64,000 nt of DNA, from NCBI RefSeq assembly GCF_018555385.1, contig NZ_JAFEJS010000005.1, positions 62,001 through 126,000 on the forward strand, given 5' to 3'. This DNA comes from Bifidobacterium santillanense (GTDB lineage Bacteria > Actinomycetota > Actinomycetes > Actinomycetales > Bifidobacteriaceae). The notes below the pieces were generated by a model. It was not told where the DNA came from. It saw nothing but the letters and a program-made list of their open reading frames with translations, and made no database searches. Made by a program: the position numbers and the translations under genes. Shown here one piece after another: positions 22,095 to 30,930 of the stretch. How positions within the stretch are numbered: position 1 is the first letter of the stretch; the number at the start of each line of letters is the position of its first letter.

Positions 22095-23143
22095 GCCACG
22101 GCATGACGCGATTCCTCAAAGGCACCTCGAAGCCGCTCGCCGAGGCCTACCGTCTCGCGCTGCTGGACCTCGACGGCGTGGTGTACCGCGGCAAGAACCC
22201 GGTCGAGCACGCCGCCGACTCCATCCGCGCGGCCGAACGGGCCGGCATGACCATCGAATACACGACGAACAACTCGTCGCGCTTCCAGCAGGTCGTGGCC
22301 GACCAGCTCAAGGGCTTCGACCTCGACGTCGAGCCCTGGCAGGTCATCACCTCGTCGGTCGTGGCCGCGCGCATGGTCGCCAAGGCCGTGCCCGCCGGCT
22401 CGACCGTGCTGGTCGTCGGCGCCGAGCACCTGCGCGAGGAGGTCACCCGCGCCGGACTCGTCGTCACCGACGACCCCGAGGCGCGCCCGGCCGCCGTCAT
22501 CCAGGGATGGTTCCCCGAGATGACGTGGCAGATGATGGCCAACGCCGCGTTCGCTGTCGAGGCCGGCGCCACGTACTTCGTGACCAACCGCGACCTGACC
22601 ATCCCGCGCGAGCTCGGCATCGCGCCCGGATGCGGTTCGATGATCCGCGCCGTGATCGCCGCCACCGGCGTCGAACCGGTGGCCTCCGCCGGCAAGCCCG
22701 AGGCGTACATGTACGACGAGGCGCGCGAGCTGAACGCGTCCGCGGGCCAGGACCTCGTGCCCAAGGACGAGTCGATCGCCATCGGCGACCGTCTCGACAC
22801 CGACATCGAGGCCGGCAACCGCGGCGGCTACGATTCGCTCGCGGTCCTCACGGGCGTCACGAACCCGCACGAGCTCATGCTCGCGCCCGCGCACCTGCGA
22901 CCGACCTACATCGCGCCGGACCTGCGCGCGCTGGCCGAGACCATGCCCGAGCCCGTCGATCTGGGCGGGGGCCGCTGGTCCTGCGCCGGGGCGACCGCCA
23001 CGTTCGACGCGGCCTCCGGCACGCTGGCCGTCGACGACGCCGCGTCGGTGAACGCGATGCGCGCCGCCGTGTGCGCCGCATGGCAGGCCGCCGACTCCGG
23101 CGTGGACATGAGCGCCGTCGCCCTGCCCGAATTCACGCTGTGA
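22091..23143 (+). CDS. HAD-IIA phosphatase (NagD/p-nitrophenylphosphatase-like)
   Basis: A 350-residue haloacid-dehalogenase hydrolase. Motif I is LLDLDGVVYRG, motif II TNNSSR, and motif III/IV GDRLDTDIEAGNRGG; the large C2-type cap between them (about 95-220) marks subfamily IIA, which includes NagD and phosphoglycolate/nitrophenyl phosphatases. The last 70 residues are an extra domain beyond the HAD core. The GTG at 22091 overlaps the previous stop; an ATG at 22103 is the alternative. The substrate is not deducible. Confidence 0.85.
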   Translation: MSHGMTRFLKGTSKPLAEAYRLALLDLDGVVYRGKNPVEHAADSIRAAERAGMTIEYTTNNSSRFQQVVADQLKGFDLDVEPWQVITSSVVAARMVAKAVPAGSTVLVVGAEHLREEVTRAGLVVTDDPEARPAAVIQGWFPEMTWQMMANAAFAVEAGATYFVTNRDLTIPRELGIAPGCGSMIRAVIAATGVEPVASAGKPEAYMYDEARELNASAGQDLVPKDESIAIGDRLDTDIEAGNRGGYDSLAVLTGVTNPHELMLAPAHLRPTYIAPDLRALAETMPEPVDLGGGRWSCAGATATFDAASGTLAVDDAASVNAMRAAVCAAWQAADSGVDMSAVALPEFTL

Positions 23144-23166
23144 CGCCGTGACGCGGCGTCCGCGCC

Positions 23167-23200
23167 GATCCGGCCCCCGCCATCCCGACGGGGGCCGATC
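23167..23200 (+). terminator. Terminator after the HAD phosphatase gene
   Basis: GGCCCCCG (23172-23179) and CGGGGGCC (23189-23196) form a stem flanked by GATC on both sides. It lies 28 bases after the stop and ahead of the small ORF. There is no U-tract. Confidence 0.6.
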
Positions 23201-23242
23201 ACTATGCATTCATCCCCCGATCATCCCGTAAAGGAGTCCGCC

Positions 23243-23395
23243 GTGGACGTGGAGCACGAGACGAACCGCACGCCGCTCGAGGAGCGTTTCCCCGCCCTCG
23301 CGCAGCTCGACGCGATGAGCGACGAACAGCGCATCGAGGCGCTCGGCGGCGCGCTCGACGCGCTGCGCCGCGAACTCGACGAGATCGGCAAGTGA
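23243..23395 (+). CDS. Small acidic hypothetical protein
   Basis: A 50-residue ORF starting at GTG 23243, six bases after AAGGAG (23231-23236). An in-frame ATG at 23204 would add 13 residues but lacks a ribosome site. The product is charged and helical (LDAMSDEQRIEALGGALDAL), like small partner proteins found just before tlyA in actinobacteria. tlyA starts 7 bases after its stop, so the two are probably coupled. No function is known to me. Confidence 0.7.
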   Translation: MDVEHETNRTPLEERFPALAQLDAMSDEQRIEALGGALDALRRELDEIGK

Positions 23396-23402
23396 GGACG
23401 GC

Positions 23403-24191
23403 ATGAGCGACATCATCGATTGCGACGACGAGACGATCGACATGCCCGACCGGCTCGATCTGTGGCTCGTCGCCGGGGGAGTGGTCGATTCGCGCTCCAA
23501 GGCGCAGCGCCTCATCAAGGGCGGCAAGGTCACCGTCAACGGCCGTGTCGTCACCAAGCCCGCGTTCGCGATCGGCGACGCGGCGCACACGCGCATCGTC
23601 GTCGACAAGGGCGACGACTACGTCTCACGCGGCGCGTACAAGCTCGTCGGCGCATTCGACCGGTTCGCCGCCGACGGCCTGGCCGACCCCGAGGGTCTTG
23701 ACTGCCTCGACATCGGCGCCTCCACCGGCGGCTTCACGCAGGTGCTGCTGCGGCGCGGCGCCGCACGCGTCGTCGCGCTCGACGTCGGCCACGGCCAGCT
23801 CGACCCGCGCGTCGCGGACGACCCGCGCGTCATCGAGATGAGCGGCGTCAACATCCGCGACGTCGAGGCAGAAGACTTGCCCTACCGACCGGCGATGATC
23901 GTCTCCGACGTGTCGTTCATCTCCCTGACGTACGTGATCCCGGTCGTCGCGCGCATCGCCGCGCCGGGGGCCGCGATCGTGCTGCTCGTCAAGCCGCAGT
24001 TCGAGGTCGGCCGAGAGGGACTCGACCGCCACGGCATCGTCGCGAGCGAGGCGCTGCGCGAGCGGGCGCTCGCCGACGTCGTCGCCTGCGCGCGCGAACA
24101 CGGCCTGAAGGTCGTGGCGACCGCGCCGAGCCCCATCGAGGGCACGCACGGCAACGCCGAATGGCTGCTGTACGCCACCGTCGGCAAGTAG
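23403..24191 (+). CDS. tlyA: TlyA-family rRNA 2'-O-methyltransferase
   Basis: A 262-residue protein with an N-terminal S4 RNA-binding domain (about 14-75, with GGVVDSRSKAQRLIKGG) and a FtsJ-like SAM methyltransferase domain (LDIGASTGGFTQVLLRRGA, DVSFISL, LVKPQFEVGRE). TlyA methylates ribose 2'-OH of cytidines in 16S and 23S rRNA, a modification that sensitises ribosomes to capreomycin in mycobacteria. The old hemolysin name is not supported by anything here. Confidence 0.9.
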   Translation: MSDIIDCDDETIDMPDRLDLWLVAGGVVDSRSKAQRLIKGGKVTVNGRVVTKPAFAIGDAAHTRIVVDKGDDYVSRGAYKLVGAFDRFAADGLADPEGLDCLDIGASTGGFTQVLLRRGAARVVALDVGHGQLDPRVADDPRVIEMSGVNIRDVEAEDLPYRPAMIVSDVSFISLTYVIPVVARIAAPGAAIVLLVKPQFEVGREGLDRHGIVASEALRERALADVVACAREHGLKVVATAPSPIEGTHGNAEWLLYATVGK

Positions 24192-24192
24192 G

Positions 24193-24307
24193 GACTCGCC
24201 TTCGGCGAGACTCGGCCGAGCGTACGTACCGCTCGATCCGCAATTATCGACTCGCCTTCGGCGAGACTCGACCTACCTCACGGCTGTCGCCGCTCGGCCG
24301 AGCGTAC
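24193..24307. repeat. Two-part direct repeats downstream of tlyA
   Basis: Unit A, GACTCGCCTTCGGCGAGACT, is a small hairpin (CTCGCC/GGCGAG) present at 24193 and 24249. Unit B, CTCGGCCGAGCGTAC, is present at 24211 and 24293 and contains the palindrome CTCGGCCGAG. The A and B units alternate over about 115 bases between convergent tlyA and trkA. There is no ORF here. Confidence 0.75.
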
Positions 24308-24328
24308 AAACGGCCCACCGGGCCGTTT
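24308..24328. terminator. Bidirectional terminator between tlyA and trkA
   Basis: AAACGGCCC and GGGCCGTTT around a 4-base loop form a stem with A-tract and T-tract edges, so it can serve both convergent genes. It lies 3 bases beyond the trkA stop on the minus strand. Confidence 0.75.
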
Positions 24329-24331
24329 GCT

Positions 24332-24991
24332 TTACCGCTCGGCATGGATGAACTTGTCGATCTGGTCCTCCTTGCCCATGATGACGAGTTCGTCGTTGCG
24401 GCGCATCACGAGCTCCTTGGAGCCGTACTGGAACTCCTTGCCCGGTGACTTGATGCCGACCACGGTGATGCCGTAGCGTTCGTGCACCTGCGCGTCCTCG
24501 ATCGAGTGCCCCACCACGTGCGAGGGCGTGTGGATCTTGACGACGGTGTGTGCGCCCTCGATCTCGATGTAGTCCAGATAGTTGCCGGAGACCAGGTGGC
24601 CCACGCGCTTGCCGGCGTCGGTCTCCGCGTTGATGATGTGGCGCGCGCCGATGCGCTGCAGGATGCGCGCGTGCTGGATCGACACGGACTTCGCCCACAG
24701 GTCGGTCACCCCCGCGTCGAGCAGGTTGCCGGTCGTGATGACCGACGCCTCGACGCTGTCGCCGATCGCGACGACGGCCGTGTCGAACTGGGAGGCGTCG
24801 ATCTGCTCGATCGCCACGACGTCGGTCATGTCGGCCTCGACGACGGGGATGTGCGCCGACCAGCGCGACACCAGCGCCGGATCCTTGTCGACGGCGAGCA
24901 CGTCCTGCCCCAGCGCGTCGAGCGTGGTGGCCACCGCGCTGCCGAATCGGCCCAGTCCCACGACCAGAACGCTCTTGCCCTTCTTCGCCAT
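24332..24991 (-). CDS. trkA: TrkA/KtrA-type potassium channel regulator
   Basis: A cytoplasmic 219-residue subunit that gates a TrkH/KtrB potassium channel. The N-terminal RCK Rossmann domain carries VVGLGRFGSAVA (residues 10-21) and an acidic end of the second strand (LAVDKDP); a TrkA-C domain follows from about 140. I chose the ATG at 24991, with AGGAAAGGA upstream on the minus strand. The frame is open to another ATG at 25117, which overlaps the trkH stop (ATGA) and would add 42 Lys/Thr/Pro-rich residues; that start could give a second form. Confidence 0.88.
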   Translation of the reverse strand: MAKKGKSVLVVGLGRFGSAVATTLDALGQDVLAVDKDPALVSRWSAHIPVVEADMTDVVAIEQIDASQFDTAVVAIGDSVEASVITTGNLLDAGVTDLWAKSVSIQHARILQRIGARHIINAETDAGKRVGHLVSGNYLDYIEIEGAHTVVKIHTPSHVVGHSIEDAQVHERYGITVVGIKSPGKEFQYGSKELVMRRNDELVIMGKEDQIDKFIHAER

Positions 24992-25113
24992 CGGTACAGG
25001 TCCTTTCCTTTTCGTTGTCTTCGTTGTCGTCCGCGCCGCCGGCTTCGCGCCCGGCGCCGCGTTCGCATCGGCCGGCGTGCCGACGATGCCCCTGATGATG
25101 TCCGCGATGCCGT

Positions 25114-26577
25114 TCATCCGACCACCACCGTCTCGCTCGGGTATCGCACCGCCTCGAGCGAACGCGGCCGGCTGATCGAATAGGCGATCGTCATCGGACC
25201 GAGGCGGCCGATGATCATCGTGACCGCGAGGATCGCCAGCGCCGCGGGATTGTCCTCGCGCGCCACGCCCACCGTGTAGCCGCCCAGGCCGAACGCCGAG
25301 CAGGAGTCGAACAGCGCGTTCGTCAGGGTCGCGCCGGAGGCCAGCATCAGGGACAGCGACGAGATGAACACGAGCAGCAGGCACGTGCTGGTGATGCTCA
25401 CCGCGGCCATCGCGACCTGCGTGTGGATGCGGCGGTGGAACGCGTTGATGTCCGCGTGCCCGGTGAACGACGCGCGGCACACGAGCAGGATGATCGCGAA
25501 CGTGGTCACGCGGATGCCGCCCGCGGTGGACGTGCTGCCGCCGCCGATGAACATGATCGCGCTCATGAACACCTTCGTCGGCTCGCTCACCTGCGGCACC
25601 CACGTCAGGTCGAAGCCGGAGGAGCGGGGCATGACCGCCGCGACCATCGCGTAGCGCATGCGCGTGTTGACGTCGGCCTTCTTGAACAGGAACGGATTGT
25701 CCCATTCGACGATCAGGAACCACGCGAGCGAGAGCGCGACGATGAGGAACGTGCCCATCAGCGTGATCTTCGTGTGCAGGCTCCACCGGCGCGGCGGCTG
25801 GTGCGCGCGCCCGCAGCGGATCAGGTTGAGCAGCACCGGGAAGCCGAGCGTGCCGCAGAACGCGGACATCATGATCGGCAGGCCCACGCCCCAGCTGTTG
25901 ACGTGCAGGCCCGCGTTGTCCGGCGTGAATCCGGCGTTGTTGTACGACATGACGGCGAAGAACAGCGACTCCCACAGGGATTTGCGCCAGTCGCCCGAAT
26001 TGACCTTGAGCAGTCCTGGGAACAGCGCCACGAACGTGATCGCCTCGATCATGAACGAGACGGTGAGGACCACGCCCAGCACGCCCTTGATCTCGCTGAG
26101 CTTCGTGGTGCCGAGCTCGGTGGCCGTCAGCAGACGCTGGGCCGCCTTCATGTGGTGGTTGATGGCCAGCGTGATCAGCGAGGCGAACGTCATCACGCCG
26201 AGGCCGCCCATCTGGACCGAGACGAGCAGCACCGCCTGGCCGAACAGCGTCCAGTGCGTCGTCGAGTTGACGATCGAGATGCCGCAGGTCGACAGGGCCG
26301 ACACGGCCGTGAACAGGGCCGTCGAGAACGTCGTGGTCTCGTCGGGCGGGGTGGACGGCGGCAGCATGAGCAGGGTGGTCGCCACGACCACCAGCACGAG
26401 GAAGTACAGGACGGTCAGTCGCCCGGGGCGGGTGACCATGCGCTGCACGAAGGTATGGGCGGCCGGCCTCATGTCCTCGTCGGCCGCCTTCGCGAAGGCG
26501 TTGCCGGAGAACCACCAGGCGTAGCCGTGAGAGGATTCACGGTTCGAGGAGGATTCGTCAAAGACGAGATTCGCCAT
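25114..26577 (-). CDS. trkH: TrkH/KtrB-type potassium transporter
   Basis: A 487-residue membrane protein of the Trk/Ktr/HKT superfamily, forming the potassium pore. Four repeated membrane-pore-membrane units can be traced through glycine-bearing filter regions such as VSALSTCGIS, YNNAGFTPDNAG, SSGFDLTWV and CSAFGLGGYTVG. It pairs with the adjacent trkA. The ATG at 26577 follows GGAG at 7 bases. The first 50 residues are soluble and may be cytoplasmic. Confidence 0.9.
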   Translation of the reverse strand: MANLVFDESSSNRESSHGYAWWFSGNAFAKAADEDMRPAAHTFVQRMVTRPGRLTVLYFLVLVVVATTLLMLPPSTPPDETTTFSTALFTAVSALSTCGISIVNSTTHWTLFGQAVLLVSVQMGGLGVMTFASLITLAINHHMKAAQRLLTATELGTTKLSEIKGVLGVVLTVSFMIEAITFVALFPGLLKVNSGDWRKSLWESLFFAVMSYNNAGFTPDNAGLHVNSWGVGLPIMMSAFCGTLGFPVLLNLIRCGRAHQPPRRWSLHTKITLMGTFLIVALSLAWFLIVEWDNPFLFKKADVNTRMRYAMVAAVMPRSSGFDLTWVPQVSEPTKVFMSAIMFIGGGSTSTAGGIRVTTFAIILLVCRASFTGHADINAFHRRIHTQVAMAAVSITSTCLLLVFISSLSLMLASGATLTNALFDSCSAFGLGGYTVGVAREDNPAALAILAVTMIIGRLGPMTIAYSISRPRSLEAVRYPSETVVVG

Positions 26578-26769
26578 CGTGCGTCTCCATGAACGGTCGT
26601 TTTCCTTACAGAACTCTTACGTACACGGCATTCTATGCCCTGTCCTAGTCCACGGGCGGCGCGATGCCCCCGTCGGCGCCCCTCGGACCGCGCCTTCCGT
26701 CGTTCGCTCGCGTCGGTTAGGATGGGTCCGTTGAAACATTTGTCCTAATCTCGCGAGGAGGGGAAGACG

Positions 26770-27693
26770 ATGGTCGGTGCCCGTCATGCGGTGGTGGTGA
26801 CCCACACCAGGTTGCGTCAAAGCGGCACGGTGGTCGCGGATACCGTCGGCCGGCTGCGCGACGCCGGGTTCGAGGTCGAGGTCGTCGACAACCTCGAACC
26901 GCCCGCGTTCGACGTGCAGCCGCCCGTCGTGTGCGACGACACCGAGATCGTCGTCGTGCTCGGCGGCGACGGCACGATCCTGCGCGCCGCCGAGCTCGTG
27001 CGCTGCACCCCCACGCCGATCCTCGGCGTGAACATGGGGCATGTCGGCTTCCTCGCCGAGTTCGAGAGCTTCCAGATGGACGAGGCGATCCGCCGCATCG
27101 CCGAACGCGACTACTCGATCGACGAGCGCATGATCGCCCACGTGGACGTGTGGCTGCCCGGCGCCGACAAGCCGATCGAGAACTGGGCGCTCAACGACAT
27201 CACGCTCGAGCGCGCCGACCGCGGCAAGATGGTCGAGCTGTCCATCAGCGTCGACGGCGTGGAGATGAGCTCGTTCGGCGCCGACGGCGTCATCGTGTCG
27301 ACCCCCACCGGCTCCACCGCGTACGCGTTCTCCGCGGGCGGCCCGATCATGTGGCCGAACGTCAAGGCCCTGCAGCTCATCCCGCTCGCCGCCCACGCCC
27401 TGTTCGCCCGCCCCTTGGTCATCGGCGCCGACTCCACGTTCACGATGGACATCCTCGACGACTCGATGTCCGACGGGTGGATCTGCTGCGACGGCCGCCG
27501 CCAGCGCGCCCTGCCCAAGGGCACGCGCGTCGACGTGCGCGCCTCCCACGGCACGCTCAAGCTCGCGCGCCTGTCCGGCGCCCCGTTCACCGACCGTCTC
27601 GTCACCAAGTTCGACCTGCCCGTCGTCGGCTGGCGCGAGCAGGCCGCGCACGGATCGCGCAACGGGCACGGCGACCACGGGAGCGGCCGCTGA
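26770..27693 (+). CDS. nadK: NAD kinase
   Basis: Phosphorylates NAD to NADP using ATP or polyphosphate. The 307-residue product has the GGDG motif (VVLGGDGTILRAAE, about residues 63-76), the NNLGFL-like NMGHVGFLAEF, and the glycine-rich TPTGSTAYAFSAGGP. The start has a GAGGAGGGG ribosome site; a TAGGAT -10 candidate lies at 26718-26723. Its stop overlaps recN by one base. The linkage tlyA, nadK, recN is common in Gram-positive bacteria, here interrupted by trkAH. Confidence 0.94.
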   Translation: MVGARHAVVVTHTRLRQSGTVVADTVGRLRDAGFEVEVVDNLEPPAFDVQPPVVCDDTEIVVVLGGDGTILRAAELVRCTPTPILGVNMGHVGFLAEFESFQMDEAIRRIAERDYSIDERMIAHVDVWLPGADKPIENWALNDITLERADRGKMVELSISVDGVEMSSFGADGVIVSTPTGSTAYAFSAGGPIMWPNVKALQLIPLAAHALFARPLVIGADSTFTMDILDDSMSDGWICCDGRRQRALPKGTRVDVRASHGTLKLARLSGAPFTDRLVTKFDLPVVGWREQAAHGSRNGHGDHGSGR

Positions 27694-29474
27694 TGCTCGA
27701 GGAACTCTCCATCCGTTCGCTCGGGCCCATCCGCTCCGCGATCATCGCCCCGGCGGCCGGCATGACCGCCATCACCGGCGAGACCGGCGCGGGCAAGTCG
27801 ATGCTGCTGTCCGCCCTGTCGCTGATCTCCGGCGGCCCGGCCGACGCCAAACGCGTCTCGCCCGGCGCCGACAAGGCCTGGGCGCAGGGCATCTTCGCAC
27901 TGTCCGACACGCACGCCGACGACGGGTCTGACCGCGACGGCGCGGACGCCGAGGACGCGCTCGACGCCGCGGCGATCGCCCGGGCCGCCGGCGTCGAACC
28001 GGAGGACGACGAACTGTTCCTCGCGCGCACCGTGCCCGTCTCCGGCCGATCCCGCGCCGTGCTCGGCGGCAAGACCGTGCCGCGATCCGTGCTGGCGAAG
28101 GTCGCCGCCAGACTCGTCACCATCCACGGCCAGGCCGAGCAGTTGCGCATCGCCTCGTCGGCGCGCCAGCGCGAGTTCCTCGACCGCGTCGCCGGCGACG
28201 AGACCGAGCTCGAGGCGTACCGCGCGGCCCACCGGGCCCTCGCGGACATGGACGAGCGGCTGGCCCGGCTGCGCTCGCAGGAGTCCTCCGCCCGCCAGCG
28301 GGCCGACTACCTGCGCGAATCCATCGACCGCATCAACGAGGTCGACCCGCATCCCGGCGAGATCGAGGAACTCAAGGCGAAGCGCGACCGCATCGAGAAC
28401 GCCGCCGCCATCGCCGAGGGCGTCTCCCACGCGATCGGCGCGCTCGACCCCTCGCAGCTGGAATCGGACTCCGGCTCCGACGCCCCCGGCGCGTCCGACC
28501 TGATCCTCGAGGCGGCGCAGGCGCTGCGATCCATCCACGCCGCCGGCGACTTCGGCGCGCTCGCCGACCGCCTCGAATCGCTCAACGACGACCTCGGCGA
28601 CATCCTGTTCGACCTGACGGGCCAATTGGGCGAGGACTTCGGCGAGACCGACCTCGACTCGCTCAACGCCCGCATCCACGATCTCGACGAGCTCACGCGC
28701 CGCTGGGGCCCCACCGTCGAGGACGTCGTCGCCTGGCGCGACAAGGCCGTCTTCGACATCGAGGACCTCGACGCCTCGCCGGAGAAGCTCGCCGAACTCG
28801 AGGCCGAGCGTGCGTCCCTGTACCGCGCGGCGCTCGACGCCGCCGGCGCGCTGTCCGCCGCGCGCACGGCGGCGGCGGGCGAACTGGCTGAGCGCGTCAC
28901 CGGCGAGCTCGCCTCGCTCGCGATGGACGGCGCCGCGCTCGCGATCCGCGTCACGCCGCGCGAGGGGGACGCTCCGCTCGACGCCAACGGCGGCGACGAC
29001 ATCGAGTTCCTGTTCACCGCCTACGAGGGCGCGCCCGAGCGCCCGATGGGCAAAAGCGCGTCCGGCGGCGAGCTGAGCCGCCTCATGCTCGCGCTGGAGC
29101 TGTCCGCCGCGGACATGCGGGCGGAGCACGACGGCGGCGCCACGGCCGACATGACGTTCATCTTCGACGAGGTCGACGCCGGCGTCGGCGGCAAGACCGC
29201 CGTCGAACTCGGCCGCCGCCTCGCCCGCCTCGCCGCGACCTCGCAGGTCATCGTCGTCACCCACCTCGCGCAGGTCGCCTCGTGGGCTGACGCGCAGTTC
29301 GTCGTCACCAAGGAGCCGCCGGACGCGGACGACGACGCGGTCGGCGTGGTCACCACCGTCGCCGAGGTGCGCGACGAGGCCCGCGTGCGCGAGGTCGCGC
29401 GCATGCTCTCCGGCTCCGAATCCGAGGCGTCCCTCGACCACGCCCGCGAGCTTCTGGAGGATTCCACGCTATGA
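27693..29474 (+). CDS. recN: DNA repair protein RecN
   Basis: SMC-like ATPase that acts early in double-strand-break repair. The 593-residue product shows Walker A GETGAGKS (about 29-36), a long coiled-coil middle, the signature SASGGELSRLMLALE, and Walker B MTFIFDEVDAGVGG (about 489). Its ATG overlaps the nadK stop and its end overlaps the next gene by 4 bases, so nadK-recN-HAD is an operon. No SOS box was evident upstream, but the gene has no promoter gap of its own. Confidence 0.95.
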   Translation: MLEELSIRSLGPIRSAIIAPAAGMTAITGETGAGKSMLLSALSLISGGPADAKRVSPGADKAWAQGIFALSDTHADDGSDRDGADAEDALDAAAIARAAGVEPEDDELFLARTVPVSGRSRAVLGGKTVPRSVLAKVAARLVTIHGQAEQLRIASSARQREFLDRVAGDETELEAYRAAHRALADMDERLARLRSQESSARQRADYLRESIDRINEVDPHPGEIEELKAKRDRIENAAAIAEGVSHAIGALDPSQLESDSGSDAPGASDLILEAAQALRSIHAAGDFGALADRLESLNDDLGDILFDLTGQLGEDFGETDLDSLNARIHDLDELTRRWGPTVEDVVAWRDKAVFDIEDLDASPEKLAELEAERASLYRAALDAAGALSAARTAAAGELAERVTGELASLAMDGAALAIRVTPREGDAPLDANGGDDIEFLFTAYEGAPERPMGKSASGGELSRLMLALELSAADMRAEHDGGATADMTFIFDEVDAGVGGKTAVELGRRLARLAATSQVIVVTHLAQVASWADAQFVVTKEPPDADDDAVGVVTTVAEVRDEARVREVARMLSGSESEASLDHARELLEDSTL

Positions 29475-30118
29475 CCAAGGCCGCCATCTTCGACCTCGAC
29501 GGCACGCTCCTCGACTCGATGGGCGTGTGGGACCAGGTCGACATCGACTTCCTCGCGCGTCGCGGCATCGCCGTGCCCGACGACTACATGACCACCGTCG
29601 CCCCCATGCAGTTCCGCCAGATCGCCGAATACACGATCGCGCGCTTCGGCCTCACGGACACGCCCGAGGAGCTCATGGACGAGTGGGACGAGATGGCGCG
29701 CGTCGCCTACGCCACCACCGTCGAGGCCAAACCCGGCGCACTCGACTACCTCAAGGACCTCAGGGCTCGGGGCGTGCGTCTCGGCGTGGCGACCTCCCTG
29801 CCGCCGCGTCTGCGCGAACCGGCGCTCGACCACGTCGGCATGCTCGACCTGTTCGACGACATCGTCTCCGTCGACGACGCGAACGACGTCGGCAAGGACA
29901 GGCCCGACATCTACCTGCTGGCCGCCTCCCGCCTCGGCGTCGCGCCCGCCGACTGCACCGTCTTCGAGGACCTGCTCGTCGCCATCCGCTCCGCCAAATC
30001 CGTCGGCATGCGCGTGTGGGCCATGCACGACGATTCGTCCGACGCCGACTGGCCCGCGATCTGCGAGCTCGCCGACGGCGTCCTCTTCGACTTCCACAAC
30101 GCCCCGCGCGACCTGTAG
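29471..30118 (+). CDS. HAD-family hydrolase (phosphoglucomutase/phosphatase-like)
   Basis: A 215-residue HAD protein with motif I FDLDGTLLDS (residues 7-16), a helical C1 cap, motif II ATSLPPRL, and motif III/IV GKDRPDIYLLAASRLG followed by VFEDLLVAI. This is the layout of beta-phosphoglucomutase-like and small sugar-phosphate phosphatases. The substrate is unknown. It overlaps recN by ATGA and closes that operon. Confidence 0.85.
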   Translation: MTKAAIFDLDGTLLDSMGVWDQVDIDFLARRGIAVPDDYMTTVAPMQFRQIAEYTIARFGLTDTPEELMDEWDEMARVAYATTVEAKPGALDYLKDLRARGVRLGVATSLPPRLREPALDHVGMLDLFDDIVSVDDANDVGKDRPDIYLLAASRLGVAPADCTVFEDLLVAIRSAKSVGMRVWAMHDDSSDADWPAICELADGVLFDFHNAPRDL

Positions 30119-30210
30119 CGATCGAACGGCGTCCGTCGTGCGGGAGCGTCGCGGCGTTTCGTGACGTTTCGACGGTATGGTGGTCACGAAACGACGGATT
30201 CGACGAACGG

Positions 30211-30711
30211 ATGGACGACATGGACGGCATCAGGATGGGCACACGGCTGGGATACGCCGCGTTCCTGCTGATGTTGCTGCCGCTGCTCCTGCCGCTCGTC
30301 GTCTGCCGGACGGCCGCGCAGCGCATCGCCGCATCCCTCGCGTCCGTCTCATCACACGGTCGCGTCGTCGCTCGGCCGATCTCGTTCGCCTCCCTGCTGA
30401 CCCTGACCGTCGTGACGTTCGCCGTCGGCATGGCGGGCGGACTGCCGCTCGACGCCGCCGCCGGTGCGGATTCCCGGTCCGGCGTCGCGTTCGTCGCCAT
30501 GCTGGCCGTCTCCTGCGCCGTCATTGTCGTCGCGACCGTCATCGTCGTCGCCGTATGCCGCGTCGCGCTCGCCCATGCGCTCGCCGGGCGCAATCCGCTG
30601 CCCCGCGACTTCCGCTTCGATACGGCCGTCTGCGATGAGGTCCGTTCATGGGCCCGCCCGCAGTGGGTGCCGCGCTGGGCCCGTTACACGCTTCCCGATT
30701 CCCGGATCTGA
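30211..30711 (+). CDS. Small membrane protein of unknown function
   Basis: A 166-residue ORF with three clear hydrophobic stretches (about 15-36, 65-85 and 93-118) and a basic soluble end. The ATG at 30211 is followed by in-frame ATGs at 30220 and 30235; none has a strong ribosome site. A TATGGT -10-like hexamer lies at 30175-30180. I do not recognise the family. Composition fits its neighbours. The 219 bases before the next gene contain no further ORF I can support. Confidence 0.5.
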   Translation: MDDMDGIRMGTRLGYAAFLLMLLPLLLPLVVCRTAAQRIAASLASVSSHGRVVARPISFASLLTLTVVTFAVGMAGGLPLDAAAGADSRSGVAFVAMLAVSCAVIVVATVIVVAVCRVALAHALAGRNPLPRDFRFDTAVCDEVRSWARPQWVPRWARYTLPDSRI

Positions 30712-30930
30712 GATCGTTCCTTCTTTCTTCCTGACGTCCGTCCATGCCGATGCGCCCGCATCCGCGTGACGGGACCGTCGTCTCCCATACCCCAGATTCG
30801 TCATTCATGACGGTCGTGCCCTCATCGACCGAGGCGTCGATCGTGCCGCGACGTGCCCTCGCGCGTCGCGCTGATGCCCCCGCGTCGCTCCGATGCGGCA
30901 CCGTGCCGTCGTCAATCGGAAAGCGTTCCC

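Noticed and set aside
24308-24328. Member of the same repeat family as the AAACGGC hairpin after mfd
   Set aside because: Only the short A/T-edged stem is shared; loops and flanks differ, so similarity is explained by terminator function.
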